Positions 7,833 to 17,394 of a stretch of 64,000 bases of DNA are shown in pieces. Both the position numbers and the translations under genes were made by a program. The notes beneath the pieces were generated by a model. The model saw only the letters and a program-made list of their open reading frames with translations. It made no database searches and was not told where the DNA came from. This stretch comes from Sphingobium wenxiniae (GTDB lineage: Bacteria > Pseudomonadota > Alphaproteobacteria > Sphingomonadales > Sphingomonadaceae): contig NZ_VLKK01000004.1 in assembly GCF_007830065.1 (NCBI RefSeq), positions 1 through 64,000 of the forward strand. The letters run 5' to 3'. Position 1 is the first letter of the stretch; every line of letters starts with the position of its first letter.

Positions 7833-9188
7833 ATGCGTCATGTGCTGGCGGCCGTTCTGGCCGCGGTGAGCCTGCCTTCCATCGCCGGCGCCCAGACAGC
7901 GGCTCCGCCTGCCTCCGCCCCCGCGCCCCGGCAGAGCGAGATCGGCGCGGCCATTGTGGGCGACATGGACGGCCTCATGGCGCTTTATCGCGACCTCCAT
8001 GCCAATCCCGAACTGTCGGGGCAGGAAGTCAACACCGCCGGCAAACTTGCCAGACGGCTCAGGGCGATGAAGTTCGACGTCACCGAGAAGGTGGGCGGAA
8101 CGGGCGTCGTCGCGGTGATGAAGAACGGCTCCGGCCCCGTGCTGCTGATCCGCGCGGACATGGACGGCCTGCCCGTCACGGAGCAGACCGGGCTTGCCTT
8201 CGCTTCCAAAGTGCGCGCCAAGACGGCGGAGGGGGTGGACACAGGGGTCATGCACGCCTGCGGCCATGACACGCACATGACCGCCTTTATCGAAACGGCG
8301 AAGCTCCTTTCCGCCCGCAAGGACCAATGGAAGGGCACGCTGGTCATGATCCTCCAGCCCGCCGAGGAAACCGGCAAGGGCGCGCGGGCGATGCTGGAGG
8401 ACGGCCTCTACAACCGCTTCCCGCGCCCGACCCATGCCATCGCCTTCCACGACGCCGCCAATCTGGAGGCGGGCAAGATCGGCTATACGCCCGGCTATGC
8501 GCTCGCCAATGTGGACAGCGTCGACATCGTGGTGAAGGGCGTGGGCGGCCACGGCGCCTATCCGCAGGCGACGAAGGACCCCATCGTGCTGGGCGCGCGC
8601 ATCGTCACCACGCTGCAAACGCTGGTGAGCCGCGAGCAGGACCCGCAGGACCCCGCCGTCGTCACGGTCGGCAGCTTTCAGGCCGGGACCAAGCACAATA
8701 TCATTCCCGACGAGGCGAAACTGCAACTGACCGTCCGCAGCTATTCCGACGAGACGCGGGCGAAGCTCATCAAGGGGATCGAGCGGATCGCGCGCGGCGA
8801 AGCGATCGCGGCGGGCATTCCCGACGATCGGATGCCGGCGGTGTCGGTGCAGGATGAATTTACGCCCTCCACCTACAACCCGCCCGAATTCGCCGAGAAG
8901 ATGGCGGCCGTGCTGCGCGGCCATTTCCCGCAAGGGCAGGTGGTGAAGACCCCGGCGGTGATGGGGGGCGAGGATTTCGGCCGCTATTACCGCGCGGACA
9001 AGAGCATCGCCAGCTTCATCTTCTGGGTGGGCGGCGTGCCCGCGGACCAGATGGCGAAGGCGGCGGCGGGCCAGCTTTCGCTTCCTTCGCTCCACAGCCC
9101 TTTCTGGGCGCCGGAAGCCGACAAGGTTGTCGCCAGCGCCAGCGAGGCGATGACCGTGCTGGCGCTGGATATATTGAAGCGGGATTGA
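7833..9188 (+). CDS. Secreted M20-family amidohydrolase (hippurate hydrolase-like)
   Basis: 451 residues with a signal peptide of about 21 residues (ends IAGAQ). The M20D motifs are all present: ADMDGLPVTEQTG near 108, HACGHDTHMT near 140, QPAEETGKGARAM near 175, GGHGAYPQ and a late GGEDFGRYY. These bind two metal ions and the catalytic glutamate. Relatives split N-acyl amino acids or amides. The signal peptide suggests periplasmic action. Monocistronic. Confidence 0.85.
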   Translation: MRHVLAAVLAAVSLPSIAGAQTAAPPASAPAPRQSEIGAAIVGDMDGLMALYRDLHANPELSGQEVNTAGKLARRLRAMKFDVTEKVGGTGVVAVMKNGSGPVLLIRADMDGLPVTEQTGLAFASKVRAKTAEGVDTGVMHACGHDTHMTAFIETAKLLSARKDQWKGTLVMILQPAEETGKGARAMLEDGLYNRFPRPTHAIAFHDAANLEAGKIGYTPGYALANVDSVDIVVKGVGGHGAYPQATKDPIVLGARIVTTLQTLVSREQDPQDPAVVTVGSFQAGTKHNIIPDEAKLQLTVRSYSDETRAKLIKGIERIARGEAIAAGIPDDRMPAVSVQDEFTPSTYNPPEFAEKMAAVLRGHFPQGQVVKTPAVMGGEDFGRYYRADKSIASFIFWVGGVPADQMAKAAAGQLSLPSLHSPFWAPEADKVVASASEAMTVLALDILKRD

Positions 9189-9212
9189 GGGGGAGGGCGC
9201 AACCCTCTCCCC

Positions 9213-10004
9213 TCAGGGGCGAGGATTAAGGGACCGCGTCACGCGGCCGAACAGAACCTGATAGCCGTCATCCCCGCCCTGCGCTTCGAAAGCCGCCATC
9301 ATCCGCCGCAGATCGCGGGGGCTTAACGGTTTGCGGCCCTCGCTCGGCACCACGGCGCCGATTCCCTTGAGATGCGCGATCAGGCCCTTCGCCCCGCCGC
9401 AGGCCAGCGCATAATCCTCGTCAAAGGCGAAAGCGTCGTCGAAACCCGCCAGAATCGCGCGCAAATCCTCCAGATCGGGATAATCCGGCACGCCCGCCGC
9501 CAGCCCGCACGCTGCGTGCGCCGCGCGCCATCTGGCAAAGCTGCGCCGGCCCATGGTGGAGAAGATCAGGCTCCCTCCCGGCCGCAACAGTCCGGCCAGC
9601 CGCTCTACCGCCCCCGCCAGATCGTCGAACCATTGGAAGGCGAGGCTGGAGAGGATCAGGTCGAACCATTCCCCCTCGAACGCCGGAAGCTCTCCGTCCA
9701 TGGTCAGGAACGTCCCCGCGACCAGCCCGCCCGCCGACGCGCGCGCCAGCATCTCCGGCGACAGGTCCGTCGCCACCAGTTCCGCGCCGGGCCAGCGCGC
9801 CTGGATGTCGCGCGTCAGGAATCCGGTGCCGCAGCCTATCTCCAGAATACGCGCCACGCCCGCGGGCTTCTGCCGCTGCGCCAGATCGGCGACCAGCGCC
9901 GCCGCCCTCCGCTGCGGCCCGGCATGATCGTCGTAGCGCGCCGCCGCCGCGCCGAAGGCATCGCTTATCCGTTGCTTGCGGCCTCTGTTCATGGCTAGTC
10001 GCAT
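9213..10004 (-). CDS. bioC: Malonyl-ACP O-methyltransferase BioC-like
   Basis: 263 residues. The opening RISDAFGAAAARYDDHAGPQ is the BioC signature, followed by SAM-binding LEIGCGTGFLTRDI near 50 and ATDLSPEMLARA. BioC methylates malonyl-ACP to begin pimelate synthesis for biotin. No other bio gene is nearby, so the role is from family. aagg lies 7 bp before the ATG at 10004; a second ATG at 9992 would also serve. Divergent from the DUF418 gene with 46 bp between starts. Confidence 0.8.
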   Translation of the reverse strand: MRLAMNRGRKQRISDAFGAAAARYDDHAGPQRRAAALVADLAQRQKPAGVARILEIGCGTGFLTRDIQARWPGAELVATDLSPEMLARASAGGLVAGTFLTMDGELPAFEGEWFDLILSSLAFQWFDDLAGAVERLAGLLRPGGSLIFSTMGRRSFARWRAAHAACGLAAGVPDYPDLEDLRAILAGFDDAFAFDEDYALACGGAKGLIAHLKGIGAVVPSEGRKPLSPRDLRRMMAAFEAQGGDDGYQVLFGRVTRSLNPRP

Positions 10005-10050
10005 GGCAGAGCCTTGCCCCCTTTGCCAGCCTCTTTACAAGGACCTGCCG

Positions 10051-11295
10051 ATGACCGCCCCTTCCTCCCGCATCCTGACGATGGACGTGCTGCGCGGCTG
10101 CGGCGTCATGGGCATCCTCTGGATGAACGTCACGGCCTTCGCCTTGCCGCAGCCCGCTTATTTCAATCCGGCGGTGTCGGGTCCGGCGTCGGCCGGAGAC
10201 GTCCTGTTCTGGGCCGTCGGCTTCCTCTTCTTCGACGGCAAGATGCGCGGCCTGTTCGCGCTGCTGTTCGGCGCGTCCATGCTGCTGCTGATCGACCGGG
10301 AGGAAATGGCCGGACGCGATGGCCGGCGCGCCCAGATCGTCCGCGCGGGCTGGCTCTTCGCCTTCGGCCTCGCCCATTACCTGCTGCTCTGGTGGGGCGA
10401 CATATTGATGACCTATGCGCTTGCCGGGTCGGCCGCACTGTTGTTCGTCCGCCGGGAACCGTTGTCGTTGGTCAAATGGGCGTTCCTTTTCTTCCTGCTC
10501 CATTTCCTGCTCTGCGCCGCCTTCCTCGCCAGCCTTTATGCCTGGTCCCACGCCGCCGCCGCGCCGGGAGCCGCCGCCGACGTCCGCGCCGGCTTCGCCC
10601 AGTTCATCGCGCCCTATTCCGATCCGCACAGCAGCGCGACGCAGGCCGAAATCGCCACCTACCGCAGCGGCTTCGCCGCCATCGTCCGCCATCATCTGGC
10701 GGGCTATCCGGGCGAGTGGATATGGTCGTTTCTCTTCACCGCGCTCGAAACATTGGGCTTCATGCTGCTGGGCATGGCGATGCTCAAGGGCGGCTTCCTG
10801 ACCGGCCGCTGGAGCGCGGAGCAATATTGGCGGACGGCGCGCCATTGCTTCCTGATCGGCCTGCCGCCGATGGCCGCGCTGGCGCTCTGGGTGATATTCA
10901 GCCGATTCGCAGTGCTTCCTTCGCTCGGCAGCATGATGGTCTGGTCCTTCCCCTTCCGCATTCCGCTGACGGTCGGATGGGCGGCGCTGATCCTGCGGCT
11001 TCTCTCCGGACGGCCGCAGAGCGCCATAACCGCCGCCATCGCCGCCGCCGGGCGTCTGGCGTTCAGCAATTATCTGGGCACGAGCCTTGTCATGACGGCG
11101 ATCTTCTACGGTTGGGGCCTTGGCCTTTTCGGGCAGGTCCGCCCCGCCGTCCTGCCGCTGTTCGTGCTGGGGGGATGGGCCGTCATGCTGCTCTGGTCGC
11201 CGCTGTGGCTGAAGCGATTCGCATCCGGTCCGCTGGAATGGCTCTGGCGCAGCCTTGCGCGGGGGCATCTGCAAAAGATTCGCAGGAACAACTGA
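10051..11295 (+). CDS. DUF418 (YeiB-like) membrane protein
   Basis: 414 residues from MTAPSSRILTMDVLRGCGVMG, the DVLRG opening of this family, with aagga 7 bp upstream. About nine to ten hydrophobic helices follow. The C-terminal DUF418 part has GRLAFSNYLGTSL near 335 and ends LEWLWRSL. The function of the family is unknown; it resembles acyltransferase-like membrane proteins. The gap to bfd downstream is 57 bp and carries a Fur-like site. Confidence 0.85.
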   Translation: MTAPSSRILTMDVLRGCGVMGILWMNVTAFALPQPAYFNPAVSGPASAGDVLFWAVGFLFFDGKMRGLFALLFGASMLLLIDREEMAGRDGRRAQIVRAGWLFAFGLAHYLLLWWGDILMTYALAGSAALLFVRREPLSLVKWAFLFFLLHFLLCAAFLASLYAWSHAAAAPGAAADVRAGFAQFIAPYSDPHSSATQAEIATYRSGFAAIVRHHLAGYPGEWIWSFLFTALETLGFMLLGMAMLKGGFLTGRWSAEQYWRTARHCFLIGLPPMAALALWVIFSRFAVLPSLGSMMVWSFPFRIPLTVGWAALILRLLSGRPQSAITAAIAAAGRLAFSNYLGTSLVMTAIFYGWGLGLFGQVRPAVLPLFVLGGWAVMLLWSPLWLKRFASGPLEWLWRSLARGHLQKIRRNN

Positions 11296-11305
11296 AATGC
11301 CTATT

Positions 11306-11324
11306 GCGACCTATTATCATCTGC
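11306..11324 (-). promoter_or_regulatory. Putative Fur-like site ahead of bfd
   Basis: Read on the minus strand gcagatgataataggtcgc, which matches 11 of 19 positions of the classical Fur box, including an ATGATAAT core. It sits 29-47 bp before the bfd start. Iron control of bfd is well known in other proteobacteria; use of this site here is inference. Confidence 0.4.
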
Positions 11325-11352
11325 GCTATCTGATTCGTCAGGAGAGCGGAAT

Positions 11353-11523
11353 ATGGTCGTTTGCGTCTGTAATGCCATCCGGGAAAAGGATTTGAAGGAA
11401 GCCGTGCGCGACGGTGCGGATACGCCGTGCAGCGCCTATGCCCGCTTCGGCCGCCGTCCCAAGTGCGGCCAGTGCGTATCCTTCGCCCGCACCATCATCG
11501 CGGCGGAACGCGCCACCGCATAA
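11353..11523 (+). CDS. bfd: Bacterioferritin-associated ferredoxin
   Basis: 56 residues. The four cysteines of the [2Fe-2S] cluster are at 4, 6, 38 and 41 (VVCVCN and KCGQC), in exactly the Bfd spacing. It docks on bacterioferritin and passes electrons in to release stored iron. aggag stands 8 bp before the ATG. bfr follows 161 bp later with its own promoter, so the pair can be set differently: bfd under iron shortage, bfr otherwise. Confidence 0.92.
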   Translation: MVVCVCNAIREKDLKEAVRDGADTPCSAYARFGRRPKCGQCVSFARTIIAAERATA

Positions 11524-11619
11524 AAGCATTGCGAAGCAGGTGCATAAAAACGGTTCCCCCAATCGCGAAGCTGAAGCAATAGCGTCACAAGAAATGGCGG
11601 ATTTCCGAGGGTTTTCGGC

Positions 11620-11648
11620 TTAACAAGCCGTCCCTTTCCCCTTATAAT
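11620..11648 (+). promoter_or_regulatory. Sigma-70-type promoter of bfr
   Basis: TTAACA (11620-11625), a 17-bp spacer and a perfect TATAAT (11643-11648). It lies 37 bp before the bfr start codon. Confidence 0.7.
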
Positions 11649-11684
11649 GCCCGGCACTTTCCTAACAACCGGAGCATTCCCCCC

Positions 11685-12164
11685 ATGAAGGGCGATCCCA
11701 AAGTCATCGATTATTTGAACGAGGTCCTCAAGAACGAGCTGACCGCGATCAATCAATATTTCCTTCATTACCGTATGCTCGATCATTGGGGCATCAAGAA
11801 GCTCGCCAAGTTCGAATATGAAGAATCGATCGACGAGATGAAGCACGCCGACAGGGTGGCGGAGCGCATCCTGTTCCTCGACGGCCTGCCCAATTTCCAG
11901 CTTCTGGGCCGTCTCAAGATCGGCGAGTCCGTGGAGGAGGTTCTGAAATCCGACCTCGAACTGGAATATGAGGCGCTGCCCCCGCTCAAGGACGGCATCG
12001 CCTATTGCGAATCGATCCGCGACTATGTGTCGCGCGACCTGCTGCAATCCATCCTTGAAAGCGAGGAAGAGCATATCGACACGCTGGAAACCCAGTTCGA
12101 GATGATCGACCGCATGGGCATCCAGAACTATATCCAGTTGCAGAGCAAGGCCGCGGAAGAATAA
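11685..12164 (+). CDS. bfr: Bacterioferritin
   Basis: 159 residues, full family length. The haem-binding Met52 is present (DEMKHAD), as are the ferroxidase ligands Glu18, Glu51, His54, Glu94, Glu127 and His130. Twenty-four copies form a shell that oxidises ferrous iron and stores it. It is released through Bfd, encoded just upstream. Confidence 0.96.
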   Translation: MKGDPKVIDYLNEVLKNELTAINQYFLHYRMLDHWGIKKLAKFEYEESIDEMKHADRVAERILFLDGLPNFQLLGRLKIGESVEEVLKSDLELEYEALPPLKDGIAYCESIRDYVSRDLLQSILESEEEHIDTLETQFEMIDRMGIQNYIQLQSKAAEE

Positions 12165-12267
12165 CGGATCACGCCGTCGCCTACCCGCGCGCCGGATGAC
12201 GGCTATGGATGACCGCAAATGGCCCCTCGCGGACAGTCCTGCTTCATCGAAACGTAAACCGGAGGGA

Positions 12268-12287
12268 GGGAGGGGAAACCCCCTCCC
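12268..12287. terminator. Hairpin between convergent bfr and purL
   Basis: gggagggg (12268-12275), an aaa loop and cccctccc (12280-12287) directly abut the purL stop codon. There is no strong U run on either side, so it may act only as a weak terminator. Confidence 0.4.
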
Positions 12288-14474
12288 TTAAAGTTCCGCG
12301 TCCATGAGGTTCGGGAAGAAGTCTTCATGGGCGGCGCGCAGGGCATCGAGCGTCACGCCGGCCACCTTGCCGCCGCCTGTGGTGCCGATGCGGATCGCGC
12401 CGGGGATGGCGACGCCTTCGGGCGCGGTGACGAGATAGCGGGCCTGATCCTCGCCGAAGGCGCTCGCGGCGGTGAGCGGTTCGTCAAGCCGCGCGCCGAT
12501 ATTGCCTGCCAGCGCCATTTCCGCGACCGCGACCAGCAGCCCGCCGTCCGCAATATCGTGGACCGCCGTGGCCTTGCCCTCCGCGATCAGCGCGCGGACG
12601 ATTTCGGCATGGGCGCGTTCGGCGGCGAGGTCGACCTTGGGCGCATCGCCCGCTTCGCGGCCCGCGATTTCGCGCAGCCAGATGGATTGGCCCAGATGCG
12701 TGCCCCAGGAACCATCGGCGCCGCCGATCAGCCAGATCGCTTCGCCTTCCGCCTTGAAGGCGATGGTCGCCATCACGTCGATATCCTTGAGCAGCCCGAT
12801 GCCGCCGATGGCGGGGGTAGGCAGGATGGCGGAGCCGCCGCCGGTTGCCTTGGACTCATTGTAAAGCGACACATTGCCGCTCACGATCGGGAAGTCGAGC
12901 GCGCGGCAGGCGTCGCCCATGCCTTCGAGACAGCCGGTGAACTGCGCCATGATCTCCGGCCGCTGCGGATTGGCGAAGTTCAGGCAGTTGGTGACGGCGA
13001 GCGGCGTCGCGCCGACCGCGCTCAAATTGCGATGGCATTCGGCGATGGCCTGCTTCCCGCCCTCATAGGGATCGGCATAGCAATAGCGCGGGGTGCAGTC
13101 CGTGCTGATCGCGATGCCCTTTTGACTGCCGTGGACGCGCACCACCGCCGCGTCGCCGCCCGGGCGCTGCACCGTGTCGGCGCCGACCATATGGTCATAT
13201 TGCTCCCAGATCCAGCGGCGCGATGCAATGTCGGGGCTGCCCATCAGCCTCACGAGGTCCGCGCCGATATCGGACGCGGGGATATCGCCCAGCGGCTGGA
13301 CGCCGGACCATGCCTTATATTCGTCGCGCGGCATGGCCGGGCGGTCATAGAGCGGCGCGTCGTCGGCCAGCGGGGCGAGGGGAATGTCGCACACCGTCTC
13401 GCCATGGTGGACCAGCACCATCCGGCCCGTATCGGTGACTTCGCCGATGACCGCGAAGTCCAGTTCCCATTTGCGGAAAATGGCTTCGGCAAAGGCTTCC
13501 TTGCCGGGCTGGAGCACCATCAGCATCCGCTCCTGGCTCTCCGACAGCATCATTTCATAGGCCGTCATGCCGGTTTCGCGCTGGGGCACCTTGTCCATGT
13601 CGAGCCGGATGCCGACGCCGCCCTTGGACGCCATTTCGACGCTGGAGGAGGTGAGGCCCGCCGCGCCCATATCCTGAATGGCGACGATGGCGTCCGACGC
13701 CATGAGTTCGAGGCAGGCTTCGATCAGCAGCTTTTCGGTGAAGGGGTCGCCGACCTGCACGGTGGGACGCTTCGCATCGGCATCATCGCCGAAATCGGCC
13801 GAGGCCATGGTCGCGCCGTGGATGCCGTCGCGGCCGGTCTTGGACCCGACATAGACGATGGGATTGCCCACGCCCGACGCCGCCGAATAGAAGATCTTGT
13901 CGGTGTCGGCGACGCCCACTGTCATGGCGTTCACAAGGATATTGCCGTCATAGGCGGGGTGGAAGTTCACCTCGCCGCCCACGGTCGGCACGCCCACGCA
14001 ATTGCCATAGCCGCCGATGCCGCGCACCACGCCGGAAATGAGATGCTTCATCTTCGGGTGGTCGGGCCGCCCGAAGCGCAGCGCGTTCATGTTCGCCACC
14101 GGACGCGCGCCCATGGTGAAGACGTCGCGCAATATGCCGCCCACGCCCGTCGCCGCGCCCTGATAAGGCTCGATATAGCTGGGGTGATTGTGGCTCTCCA
14201 TCTTGAAGATCGCCGCCTGTCCGTCGCCAATATCGACGACGCCCGCATTCTCGCCGGGGCCGCAAATGACCTGCGGGCCTTCGGTGGGCAGCTTCTTCAA
14301 ATGGATGCGCGAGGATTTATAGGAGCAATGCTCCGACCACATGACCGAGAAGATGCCGAGTTCGGTGAGATTCGGCTCCCGGCCGAGCGCGTTCAGGACG
14401 CGATCATATTCTTCCGGGGAAAGCCCGTGTTCGGCGACGATGGCGGGCGTGATCTGGGTGGCGGTGCTGGACAT
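12288..14474 (-). CDS. purL: Phosphoribosylformylglycinamidine synthase, PurL subunit
   Basis: 728 residues, the short PurL form that works with separate PurQ and PurS. Motifs are [14 protein letters not shown] near 45, [33 protein letters not shown], and [18 protein letters not shown] near the end. It makes FGAM in purine synthesis. Start [10 protein letters not shown] at 14474 with aaagg 7 bp upstream; an upstream in-frame ATG would add 12 residues without better support. purQ and purS are not in the window. Confidence 0.95.
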   Translation of the reverse strand: MSSTATQITPAIVAEHGLSPEEYDRVLNALGREPNLTELGIFSVMWSEHCSYKSSRIHLKKLPTEGPQVICGPGENAGVVDIGDGQAAIFKMESHNHPSYIEPYQGAATGVGGILRDVFTMGARPVANMNALRFGRPDHPKMKHLISGVVRGIGGYGNCVGVPTVGGEVNFHPAYDGNILVNAMTVGVADTDKIFYSAASGVGNPIVYVGSKTGRDGIHGATMASADFGDDADAKRPTVQVGDPFTEKLLIEACLELMASDAIVAIQDMGAAGLTSSSVEMASKGGVGIRLDMDKVPQRETGMTAYEMMLSESQERMLMVLQPGKEAFAEAIFRKWELDFAVIGEVTDTGRMVLVHHGETVCDIPLAPLADDAPLYDRPAMPRDEYKAWSGVQPLGDIPASDIGADLVRLMGSPDIASRRWIWEQYDHMVGADTVQRPGGDAAVVRVHGSQKGIAISTDCTPRYCYADPYEGGKQAIAECHRNLSAVGATPLAVTNCLNFANPQRPEIMAQFTGCLEGMGDACRALDFPIVSGNVSLYNESKATGGGSAILPTPAIGGIGLLKDIDVMATIAFKAEGEAIWLIGGADGSWGTHLGQSIWLREIAGREAGDAPKVDLAAERAHAEIVRALIAEGKATAVHDIADGGLLVAVAEMALAGNIGARLDEPLTAASAFGEDQARYLVTAPEGVAIPGAIRIGTTGGGKVAGVTLDALRAAHEDFFPNLMDAEL

Positions 14475-14574
14475 GAGCGCGCCTTTAGCCGCGCGGGCGC
14501 GGATAGACAATCCTTGCAGCGTTCAGGGGAGGAAACATGCTATGGATCGTGCGTTGAAAAGGGAGGAGGCCGTC

Positions 14575-15012
14575 ATGGAATGGATGCTGTTGCCGCTGCG
14601 CCGCTATGCGAAATTTTCGGGACGGGCGCGGCCGAAGGAATATTGGATGTTCGTGCTGTTCCTGATCCTTGCGGGGATCGTGGTCGGCATCGTCGAAACC
14701 ATGCTCGGCCTCAATGTGACGCAGCGGTGGGCCGATCATGGTCCATGGTGGATCGATGCGGGCTACCGGACGCAGGCTGGGCCGCTGACGGGGCTGTTCG
14801 CGCTCGCGATGTTCCTTCCGCAGCTCGCGGTGGCGGTCAGGCGGCTGCATGATACGGACCGCAGCGGATGGTGGCTGCTGCTGATCTTCCTGCCGCTGAT
14901 CGGCGGGATCATCCTGCTGGTCTTCTTCATCATGAGCGGAACGCGCGGCCCCAACCGCTTCGGCCCCGATCCGGTCGAGGCGGGCGAACCGGAATTGGCG
15001 CGCGGATCGTGA
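14575..15012 (+). CDS. DUF805 family membrane protein
   Basis: 145 residues. The family's opening is present: LLPLRRYAKFSGRARPKEYWMF, then a helix at about 25-45. A second membrane region follows (GLFALAMFLPQLAVAVRRLHDTDRSGWWLLL) with the typical RRLHDTDRSGWW, and a third helix ends before GTRGPNRFGPDP. Function unknown. ggagg stands 7 bp before this ATG; an upstream ATG at 14542 is possible. Confidence 0.85.
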   Translation: MEWMLLPLRRYAKFSGRARPKEYWMFVLFLILAGIVVGIVETMLGLNVTQRWADHGPWWIDAGYRTQAGPLTGLFALAMFLPQLAVAVRRLHDTDRSGWWLLLIFLPLIGGIILLVFFIMSGTRGPNRFGPDPVEAGEPELARGS

Positions 15013-15023
15013 CAGCATGAAAA

Positions 15024-15052
15024 AGGCCGGGCCTCGATGAAAGACCCGGCCT
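15024..15052. terminator. Bidirectional terminator between convergent genes
   Basis: aggccggg (15024-15031) pairs with cccggcct (15045-15052). It is preceded by aaaaa, a U run for the minus-strand gene, and followed by gttt for the plus-strand gene. Confidence 0.75.
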
Positions 15053-15074
15053 GTTTGCCGTTAGAGGAAATAAC

Positions 15075-15455
15075 TCAGGCCTTGCAGCTCAGCGCGCTCT
15101 TGCCCGGCAGGGTGATGGTGACCTGCTTGCCATTGCCTTCGACCTTGTAGCCCGCCCCTTCGAAGGGCTGGCCGGGTTCGGCGGCGATGAGCTTGGTGGG
15201 CGCGCCGTCCTTAGCGGTGCGCAAGTTCGCGGTCTTGTCGTCGCTCAGGAAGTCGACGAAAACCAGGCTGTTGTCCTTGCAACGGAACTGGAAGCTGTTC
15301 TTCACCGACGGCGGCAATTCCACCGGCGCGGCGTTGGCGAGCTGCGAGGCCATCGGATCGGCGGGGCCGCCCACGACTTCGGGTTCGTCATTGTTGTTGC
15401 AGGCCGACAGCAGGGTCAGGGCCGCGACGGCGGCGAGGGGGAGACAATATTTCAT
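15075..15455 (-). CDS. Small lipoprotein with MliC-like domain
   Basis: 126 residues. The lipoprotein signal ends LLSAC (Cys near 19). The mature part has FRCKDNSLVFVDFLSDDKT near 58 and closes ITLPGKSALSCKA. Paired cysteines at the ends of a small beta domain suggest the MliC fold (C-type lysozyme inhibitor). This is a weak structural resemblance rather than a firm assignment. Confidence 0.7.
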   Translation of the reverse strand: MKYCLPLAAVAALTLLSACNNNDEPEVVGGPADPMASQLANAAPVELPPSVKNSFQFRCKDNSLVFVDFLSDDKTANLRTAKDGAPTKLIAAEPGQPFEGAGYKVEGNGKQVTITLPGKSALSCKA

Positions 15456-15621
15456 AACGGCCCTTCTATGTGCACTTGCAACAACTGACGTCAACGCAAA
15501 AATCGCGCTTTGCCCGTTATAATATTGCGAGCCGGCATTACGGAAGCATGACAGGACGCGCAAGCGGGCGATGACGCCATGCGGGCTTGACCGGGCGGAC
15601 GGTGAAGGCCAATGCAGGGAC

Positions 15622-15882
15622 ATGGCCGAAGACAGCATGACGCAGCCGACCGACCCCACCGCGCTTTCCTTCGAAGAGGCGTTGCGCGCGCTTGAAATCA
15701 TCGTGCGGCGGCTGGAGAGCGGGGATGTGCCGCTGGACGAGTCGATCTCCCTCTACAGCGAGGGGGAAGCGCTGCGGAAGCAGTGCATGGAGCGGTTGCA
15801 GTCCGCCGAGGCGCGCATCCGCAAGCTGACGCTCGACGCGAACGGCGCCGTGACGGGCGCACAGCCCTTTGGCGCGGACTGA
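15622..15882 (+). CDS. xseB: Exodeoxyribonuclease VII small subunit
   Basis: 86 residues from MAEDSMTQ. An alternative ATG at 15637 drops five residues and has slightly better upstream spacing. It carries the XseB core LSFEEALRALEIIVRRLESG, then LDESISLYSEGEALRKQC. The small subunit joins XseA to digest single-stranded DNA. It is 6 bp from ispA, the common xseB-ispA pairing. Confidence 0.93.
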   Translation: MAEDSMTQPTDPTALSFEEALRALEIIVRRLESGDVPLDESISLYSEGEALRKQCMERLQSAEARIRKLTLDANGAVTGAQPFGAD

Positions 15883-15888
15883 CGGCGA

Positions 15889-16785
15889 ATGACGGCATCC
15901 GCGCTGGTCGCCGAACGGGCCGCGATGGTGTCGGCTGCGATCGATGGCGCGTTCGACACGCTGCTCGCCGTGCCGGACGATGCGCGCGCGGCGCTGTATG
16001 ACGCGATGCGCCATGCCGCCATCGGCGGGGGCAAGCGGCTGCGTCCGTTGCTGGTGCGGGCGGCGTGCGACCTGTTCAACATCTCGCCCGACTCGGCGCT
16101 GCGGGCGGGCCTGGCGGTCGAGTGCATCCATGTCTATTCCCTGGTCCATGACGACCTGCCCGCGATGGACGACGACGACATGCGGCGCGGCAAGCCGACC
16201 GTCCACAAGGCCTTTGACGAGGCGGCCGCGATCCTGGCCGGCGACTGCCTGCAAAGTTTCGCCTTCGGGATACTGGCGGACGAGCAGACGCATCCCGATC
16301 CCTTCGTGCGAGTGGAACTGGTGAAGGCGCTGGCGCTCGCCAGCGGGGCCGCGGGCATGGCGGGCGGGCAGGCGATGGACCTGGCGGCGGAAAACAGCCG
16401 CTTCGACCTTGCCACCGTGACGCGGCTCCAGAGCCTCAAGACCGGAGCGCTGATCGGCTTTTGCGTCGATGCGGCCGCGATCATGGCGCGCATTCCGCCC
16501 GAAGGGCGCACGGGGCTGCACGGCTATGCGCGCGATATCGGCCTTGCCTTCCAGATCGCGGACGACCTGATCGACGTGGAGGGCGACGCGGCGGCGGCGG
16601 GCAAGGCGCTGGGCAAGGACGCGGCGGCGGGCAAGGAAACCTTCGTCTCCCTGCTGGGCGCGGAGCGGGCAAGGGAGCAGGCGCTGCTGCTGGTCGATCA
16701 GGCCAAGGCGCATCTGCATGGTTTCGACGCGCGGGCGGACCTGCTGCGCGCTATCGCCGACTATATCGTGGAGAGGGATCGGTAA
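15889..16785 (+). CDS. ispA: Polyprenyl synthetase (farnesyl diphosphate synthase)
   Basis: 298 residues. Both aspartate-rich motifs are present: LVHDDLPAMDDDDMRRG near 84 and FQIADDLIDVEGD near 222, with GGKRLRPLL near 48. The sequence around the first motif fits the short-chain FPP/GGPP type. It makes the prenyl precursor for quinones, undecaprenyl lipid and carotenoids. In operon with xseB and coaD; coaD starts 3 bp after its stop. Confidence 0.92.
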   Translation: MTASALVAERAAMVSAAIDGAFDTLLAVPDDARAALYDAMRHAAIGGGKRLRPLLVRAACDLFNISPDSALRAGLAVECIHVYSLVHDDLPAMDDDDMRRGKPTVHKAFDEAAAILAGDCLQSFAFGILADEQTHPDPFVRVELVKALALASGAAGMAGGQAMDLAAENSRFDLATVTRLQSLKTGALIGFCVDAAAIMARIPPEGRTGLHGYARDIGLAFQIADDLIDVEGDAAAAGKALGKDAAAGKETFVSLLGAERAREQALLLVDQAKAHLHGFDARADLLRAIADYIVERDR

Positions 16786-16788
16786 GGC

Positions 16789-17295
16789 ATGAAACAGAGG
16801 GTGGGGGTTTATCCGGGCACGTTCGATCCCATCACGCTGGGGCATATGGACATCATCCGGCGCGGGGCGAAGCTGGTCGACAAGCTGGTGATCGGCGTCA
16901 CGACCAACATTGCCAAGTCGCCGATGTTCCGAGACGAGGAGCGGCTGGAGATGGTCCGCCGCGAATGCGCGGACCTCGATACGGAGATCGTCGTCACCGG
17001 CTTCAATTCGCTGCTGATGGACTTTGCCGAATCGCAGGGCGCCAGCATTATCATCCGGGGCCTGCGCGCGGTCGCGGACTTCGAATATGAATATCAGATG
17101 GCGGGCATGAACCAGCAGATCAACTGCCGCGTCGAAACCGTATTCCTGATGGCCGACGTGTCGTTGCAGCCGATCGCGTCGCGTCTGGTCAAGGAAATCG
17201 CGCTTTACGGCGGCCCGATCCACAAATTCGTCAGTCCCACGGTGCGCGAGGAAGTGGAGGCGCGCGTCGCGGAAACGGGGCGCAAGGGCGGATAA
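16789..17295 (+). CDS. coaD: Pantetheine-phosphate adenylyltransferase
   Basis: 168 residues. The nucleotidyltransferase opening VYPGTFDPITLGHMDIIRRG carries the TxGH motif, with RGLRAVADFEYEYQMAGMN and FLMADVSLQPIASRLVKEIA further on. It is the penultimate step of coenzyme A synthesis. Start ATG is 3 bp after ispA. Confidence 0.96.
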   Translation: MKQRVGVYPGTFDPITLGHMDIIRRGAKLVDKLVIGVTTNIAKSPMFRDEERLEMVRRECADLDTEIVVTGFNSLLMDFAESQGASIIIRGLRAVADFEYEYQMAGMNQQINCRVETVFLMADVSLQPIASRLVKEIALYGGPIHKFVSPTVREEVEARVAETGRKGG

Positions 17296-17394
17296 GGCTC
17301 CGCTCAGCCTTCGTTCAGTTGCCAATCGCGAAGAGCGCGTTATCAGGGGGCAGCTTCGCCATTGGGGCATCAGGAAATTAGGGAAAGCTCATCC

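Noticed and set aside
12327..14852. 841-residue plus-strand frame over purL
   Set aside because: Antisense of a complete purL with catalytic motifs; no recognisable domain.
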